Positions 55,801 through 61,800 of a stretch of DNA of 64,000 bases are shown in pieces (the first letter of the stretch is position 1; every line of letters begins with the position of its first letter). The DNA comes from Tistrella mobilis (GTDB lineage Bacteria; Pseudomonadota; Alphaproteobacteria; Tistrellales; Tistrellaceae): contig NZ_CP121014.1 in the NCBI RefSeq assembly GCF_041468085.1, positions 372,001 through 436,000 on the forward strand. Direction: 5' to 3'. A program made the position numbers and the translations under genes. A model generated the notes under the pieces. The model saw only the letters and a list, made by a program, of their open reading frames with translations. It had not been told where the DNA came from and did not search any database.

Positions 55801-58800
55801 TGCCCTGATCGGCGCGGGAGAGGGCGCGCGGCTTGCCGGCTACATCACCGGCACGGCCGACCCGGCCATGGTGGCGGCTGCGCTGGGCCGGCGCCTGCCG
55901 GCCCATATGGTGCCGGCCACCATCACCCCGCTCGCCGCGCTGCCGCTGATGCCCAATGGCAAGGTGGATCGCAAGGCATTGCCCGAGCCCGGGCTTGCCG
56001 CGGCGGGCGAGGCCGTCGCGGCCACCACCGACGCCGAAGCCGCCCTGCTCGATGTCTGGCAAGAGGTGCTGGGCCGCGACGATTTCGGCGTCACCGACGG
56101 CTTCTTCGAACTCGGCGGCGACAGCATTCTGAGCCTTCAGGTGGTCGCCCGCGCCCGTGCCGCCGGCTGGGTGATCACGCCCACCCAGATCTTCACCCAT
56201 CCGCGCATCGACCGCCTGGCCGCGGTCGCCACCCCTGCGGTCACCCGAGAGGTCGCGGCCGAAATCACCGACACGCCCCTGCCGCTCACCCCCATCCAGC
56301 AGGGCTTTTTCGACCGCCACCCCGATGGCCCGTCACACTGGAACCAGGCGGTTCTGCTGATCCCCGACCCGGCCGTGACGCCCGAGGCCCTGGGGGCAGC
56401 GCTGGCCGCCCTGGTCGCGCGCCATGATGCGCTGCGCCTGCGCTTCGCGGCCGACGATGCCGGGGGCTGGACCCAGCGCGTTGCGCCGGTTGAAACCGCG
56501 ACGCTGCTGGTTCATCGCGCCATCGCCGCCGATGCGCTTGAAGACGCCTGCAGCGATGTGCAATCCAGCCTCGACATCCGGACCGGGCCGCTGCTCCGTG
56601 CCGGCCTCTTCGACCTGCCCGGCGGCGAACGCCGGCTGCTGATCGCCATCCATCATCTGGCGGTGGACGGCGTGTCGTGGCGCATCCTGGGGGCGGATCT
56701 CGCCACGGCACTTTCGGGTGCACCGCTGGCCCCCGTGCCCACCCCCTGGAGCCGCTGGGTCGCCGGGCGTGCCGCCCTGGCCGCGACACCCGCACTGGAT
56801 GACCAGGCCGCCTGGTGGCGCCGGGCGGCAGAGGGGGCCGGACCCTGTTTCCCTGAGCGCCCCTGCTTCCCTGAGCCCCCCTGCTTCCCTGAGCGCAACG
56901 CCTTCCCAGAGCACATTGGCCCCCGCGGCCTGACCCTGAGCTGGCAGGCCGATCCCGCGCTCACCGCCGCCCTGATCCAGGATCTGCCCCGCCGCTTCGG
57001 CCTGGGGGTCGAAGAGCTGCTGGCCACAACCCTTGCGCGTCTGCTCGCCACCATCACCGGACGCACCCATGTCGGGATCGATCTGGAAGGCCATGGCCGC
57101 GATACGGACCCTGCCGATACTGCACCGGCCGCCGATCTCTCGCGCACCATCGGCTGGTTCACCGCCCGCTATACCCTGGCGCTGCCGGGGGCGGGGGATG
57201 CCGCCGCCGTCTTGGCCGCCATCCGCCAGATGCTGAAATCGGTGCCCCATGGCGGCCGCGATCGGGGCTGGATCAGGGCGCTGGACGATCTGCCGCGGGC
57301 CGATGTCAGCCTGAACTATCTGGGCCGGGTCGATCTGGGTCTTGCCGGCGGCAGCGGTTTCGCGCTCGCCCCGGAAGGCACCGGGCGGCGCACCGCGCCG
57401 GGCATCGGGGGCAGCGGCCATGCGCTTGCCGCCGACGCGCTGATCCGCGACGGCCGGCTGGTGATCGACTGGCGCTCCGACGGCGCCCTTGCCGATGCCG
57501 CCGCGCTCCGCAACCTGGCCGAGCAGTTCGGCGCCCTGCTGGCCGAACTGGTCGAAACCTGCCGCACCACGCCGCCGGCGCTGGTGCCGGCGGATGTGCC
57601 GCTGGCCGGGCTGGACGCGGCGGCCCTGGCGCGGCTTGGCCTCACCCTTGGCGCGACGGAAGATGTCTATCCGGCGACCGGCCTTCAGGAAGGGCTGCTG
57701 CTTCATGCCGGCGACGCACAGGACGGTCTTTATATCAATCAGTTGCATCTGGTTCTTGAACCGGAAGCGGATATCGGTGTCCTGATCGACGCCTGGCGGG
57801 CCGCCATCCGCCGGCATGCGATCCTGCGCACCCGCTTCGCCTGGGATCATGGCGGTGCCGCGCTGCAGATCGTCATGCGCGATGCCGTGCTGCCGGTCGC
57901 GCGTCTCGACTGGCGGGCTCTGGACGCCGACGGCCACGACCGCCGCCTGGCCGCCTGGGCCGCCGAAGACCGTCGCCGCGGCATCGATCCCGCCGTGGCG
58001 CCGCTGGCCCGGTTGACGGTGATCGCGCGCCCCGACGGCGGCCACGACCTGTTCTGGACCAGCCATCATGCCTTGAGCGACGGCTGGAGCCTGGCCCTGC
58101 TGATGGGCGAGATTGCCGCCGATTATGCCGCCCGCATCGACGGCGCGCCGGCCGGTCTGCCGCCGGTCCGCCCCTGGCGCGACCATGTCGCCGCCACCCT
58201 GGATGCCGGTCGCCGCTTCACCCCCTGGTGGCAGGCGGAAGCCGCGCGCCGCGACGATCCGGCCCTGCTGCTGCCGCTGCTGAATGCGCCCGCCCTACCG
58301 GCCGGCGAGGTCGCCGCCGGCCCCTTCACCCGCCACACCCCGCAGGGCGAGGCGGCGACCGCCCGCCTCGCCGCCGCGGCCGCGCGCGCCGGCGTCACCC
58401 TCGCCACCCTGGTCGAGGCCGCCTGGGCGCTGACCCTCGGTCGTCTCGGCCATCGGAACCAGACCGTGTTCGGCGTCACCATGTCCGGCCGCGGCGCCGA
58501 CCTCCCCGGCATCGACCGGATGATCGGCCTGTTCATCAACAGTCTGCCGCTTGTGGTGGATCTGCCCGCGGCGATGCCGGTCAGCCAATGGTTGCAGAAC
58601 ATCCAGACCGACGCCGCCAGCCTTCGTGCTGCCGAGGCGACACCGCTCGCCACCGTCCAGCGCGTCACCGGGCTGGCCGGCGATGCCCTGTTCGACAGCC
58701 TGCTGGTGTTCGAGAACTACCCCGTCGACGGTGCGCTGGCCGACAGCCGGCTGGGGCGGCTGGTGCGCAGCCTGGCGATGGAGGAACGCACCCATTACGC

Positions 58801-61800
58801 CGCAACCCTGGCTGCCGTGCCGGGCCGTGGCCTCGATCTGCGCTGGGGCTTCGACGGCGCCCGCGTTTCGCCATCCGATGCCGATCGGCTGACCGCCTGC
58901 TTCCTCAACCTGCTGGCGGCGCTGCCCGACCATCTCGACCAGGCTTTGGGCCGCCTCGCCTGGGCGGGCGATGTGCCCCCCCAGGCGGCGGAACACCCCT
59001 TCCGGCCCGTCACCGCCCGCCTCGCCGCGGCCGCGGCCGCACACCCGCATGCCATCGCCATCACCTGCGAGGGCGTGTCGATCACCCATGCCGCGCTGGA
59101 TCGCCATGCGAACCAGGTGGCAGGGCGTGTGGTGGCCGCCGCCCCGGCCCCGGCCACCGCGAACCTGGATCCCGGCCTTCGCCGGGATGACGGGGAAGAG
59201 GCCGGGGCGGGCGACGGCATCGGCCTGCCGGCCATCGACGCAGCAGCACCTGCGACCGTCGCGATGCCCCCGTCACGCGCCGACAGTGCCGTTCCGTCCA
59301 CCAACCTTCATACCGTCATCCCGGCGAAAGGGCGTGTGGTGGCCGTCGCGGCGATGCTGCCCACCGAAGGCGTGGCCGCCGCCCCGGCCACCGCGAACCT
59401 GGATCCCGGCCTTCGCCGGGATGACGGGGAAGAGGCCGGGGCGGGCGACGGCACCGGCCTGCCGGCCATCGACGCAGCAGCCCCTGCGACCGTCACGATG
59501 CCCCCGTCACGCGCCGACAGTGCCGTTCCGTCCACCAAAACCAATACCGTCATCCCGGCGAAAGGACGTGTGGTAGCCGTCGCGGCGATGCTGCCCACCG
59601 AAGGCGTGGCCGCCGCCCCGGCCACCGCGAACCTGGATCCCGGCCTTCGCCGGGATGACGGGGAAGAGGCCGGGGCGGGCGACGGCACCGGCCTGCCGGC
59701 CATCGACGCAGCAGCCCCTGCGACCGTCACGATGCCCCCGTCACGCGCCGACAGTGCCGTTCCGTCCACCAAAACCAATACCGTCATCCCGGCGAAAGGA
59801 CGTGTGGTAGCCGTCGCGGCGATGCTGCCCACCGAAGGCGTGGCCGCCGCCCCGGCCACCGCGAACCTGGATCCCGGCCTTCGCCGGGATGACGGGGAAG
59901 AGGCCGGGGCGGGCGACGGCACCGGCCTGCCGGCCATCGACGCAGCAGCCCCTGCGACCGTCACGATGCCCCCGTCACGCGCCGACAGTGCCGTTCCGTC
60001 CACCAAAACCAATACCGTCATCCCGGCGAAAGGACGTGTGGTAGCCGTCGCGGCGATGCTGCCCACCGAAGGCGTGGCCGCCGCCCCGGCCACCGCGAAC
60101 CTGGATCCCGGCCTTCGCCGGGATGACGGGGAAGAGGCCGGGGTGGGCGACGGCACCGGCCTGCCGGCCATCGACGCAGCAGCACCTGCGACCGTCACGA
60201 TGCCCCCGTCGCGCGCCGACAGTGCCGTTCCGTTCTCCAAAACCAATACCGTCATCCCGGCGAAAGGGCATGTGGTAGCCGTCGCGGCGATGCTGCCCAC
60301 CGAAGGCGTGGCCGCCGCCCCGGCCACCGCGAACCTGGATCCCGGCCTTCGCCGGGATGACGGGGAAGAGGCCGGGGTGGGCGACGGCACCGGCCTGCCG
60401 GCCATCGACGCAGCAGCACCTGCGACCGTCACGATGCCCCCGTCACGCGCCGACAGTGCCGTTCCGTTCTCCAAAACCAATACCGTCATCCCGGCGAAGG
60501 CCGGGATCCAGGTTCCTTTCCACCCGAAGACCGCCGCCCACCCCGGCACCCCCGACCTGACCGACACCCCCATCGGCCTCTGCGTCACCCGCGGGCCGGC
60601 GCTGGTGGCCGGGCTGGTCGGCATTCTGAAGGCCGGCGCCGTGGCGGTGCCGCTGGACGGCGATCTGCCCGATGCGCGTCTGGCGCAGATCATCGCCGGG
60701 GCCGGGCTGTCGCTGGTCGTTGCCGATGCCGCCGGTCGCGATCGTCTCGCCGGCTTCGGCCTGACCATCATCTCCGCAGAAGAGGGCAGCGACGCGGCAC
60801 CGGCGGTCGATGCCGTCCGCCACCCCCAGGCGCTCGCCTATCTGCTCTACACCTCCGGATCGACCGGCACGCCCAAAGGTGTCGCCATTCCCCATGGTGC
60901 CCTGGCCGCCCATCTGGATGACCATGCGGCCCGTTTCGGGCTCAGCGCCGATGATCGCGTGCTGCAATTCTCGACCCTCGCCTTCGATGCCGCCTTCGAA
61001 CAGCTGCTGCCGATCCTGGCGCTGGGCGGCACGGTGGTGATGCGCGGCCCCGATCTGTGGGATTACGCCACGCTCAATCAGCGACTTGCCGCCGATCGCG
61101 TTACCGTCGCCTATCTGCCGACCGGCTATTGGCGGGGCTGGCTCTCCGGCCTGCCCGCGACGGCGCCGGCATCGCTGCGCATGCTGGCGGTGGGGGCGGA
61201 AGCCCTGGGCGGGGCCGCGCTCGGCCGCTGGCGGGACGGGCCGCTCGGCCATCTGCCGCTGCTCAACACCTATGGGCCGACCGAGGCCACCATCACCGCC
61301 ACCGGCCATCTGACCGGGGCTGCCGACATCGCCGCCGCCCAGGTGCCGATCGGCCGGGCCTGGCCGTCGCGGCGGGTGCTGATCCTCGACACCCATGGTA
61401 ATCCGGTGCCCGAAGGCGGTATCGGCGAGTTGTGCATCGGTGGCCCGGCACTGGCCCGCGGCTATAGCGGCAGCCCCGGCCAGACCGCGGCGCGCTTCGT
61501 GCCCGACGCGACCGGCCGCCCCGGCGCGCGGCTCTATCGCACCGGCGATCTCTGCCGGCGCGAGGCCGGCGATGTGTTCCGCTATCTGGGACGTCTCGAC
61601 GATCAGGTGAAGCTCCGCGGCTACCGGATCGAACCGGCCGAAATCGAGGCCCGGATCCGTGCCCTGCCCGGCATCCGCGATGCCGCGGCCGGCGTGATCG
61701 GGCAGGGGGAGGCGGCACGCCTCGTCGCCCATATCGTCGGCGATGCGACGCCCGAGGCGGTGCGTGCCGCACTTACCCGCGATCTGCCGGGCTGGATGGT

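Noticed and set aside
59162-60530. A4 array as a gene-splitting event giving two proteins
   Set aside because: No stop codon or restart is seen. The phase before and after the array is the same and the unit is exactly 78 codons.
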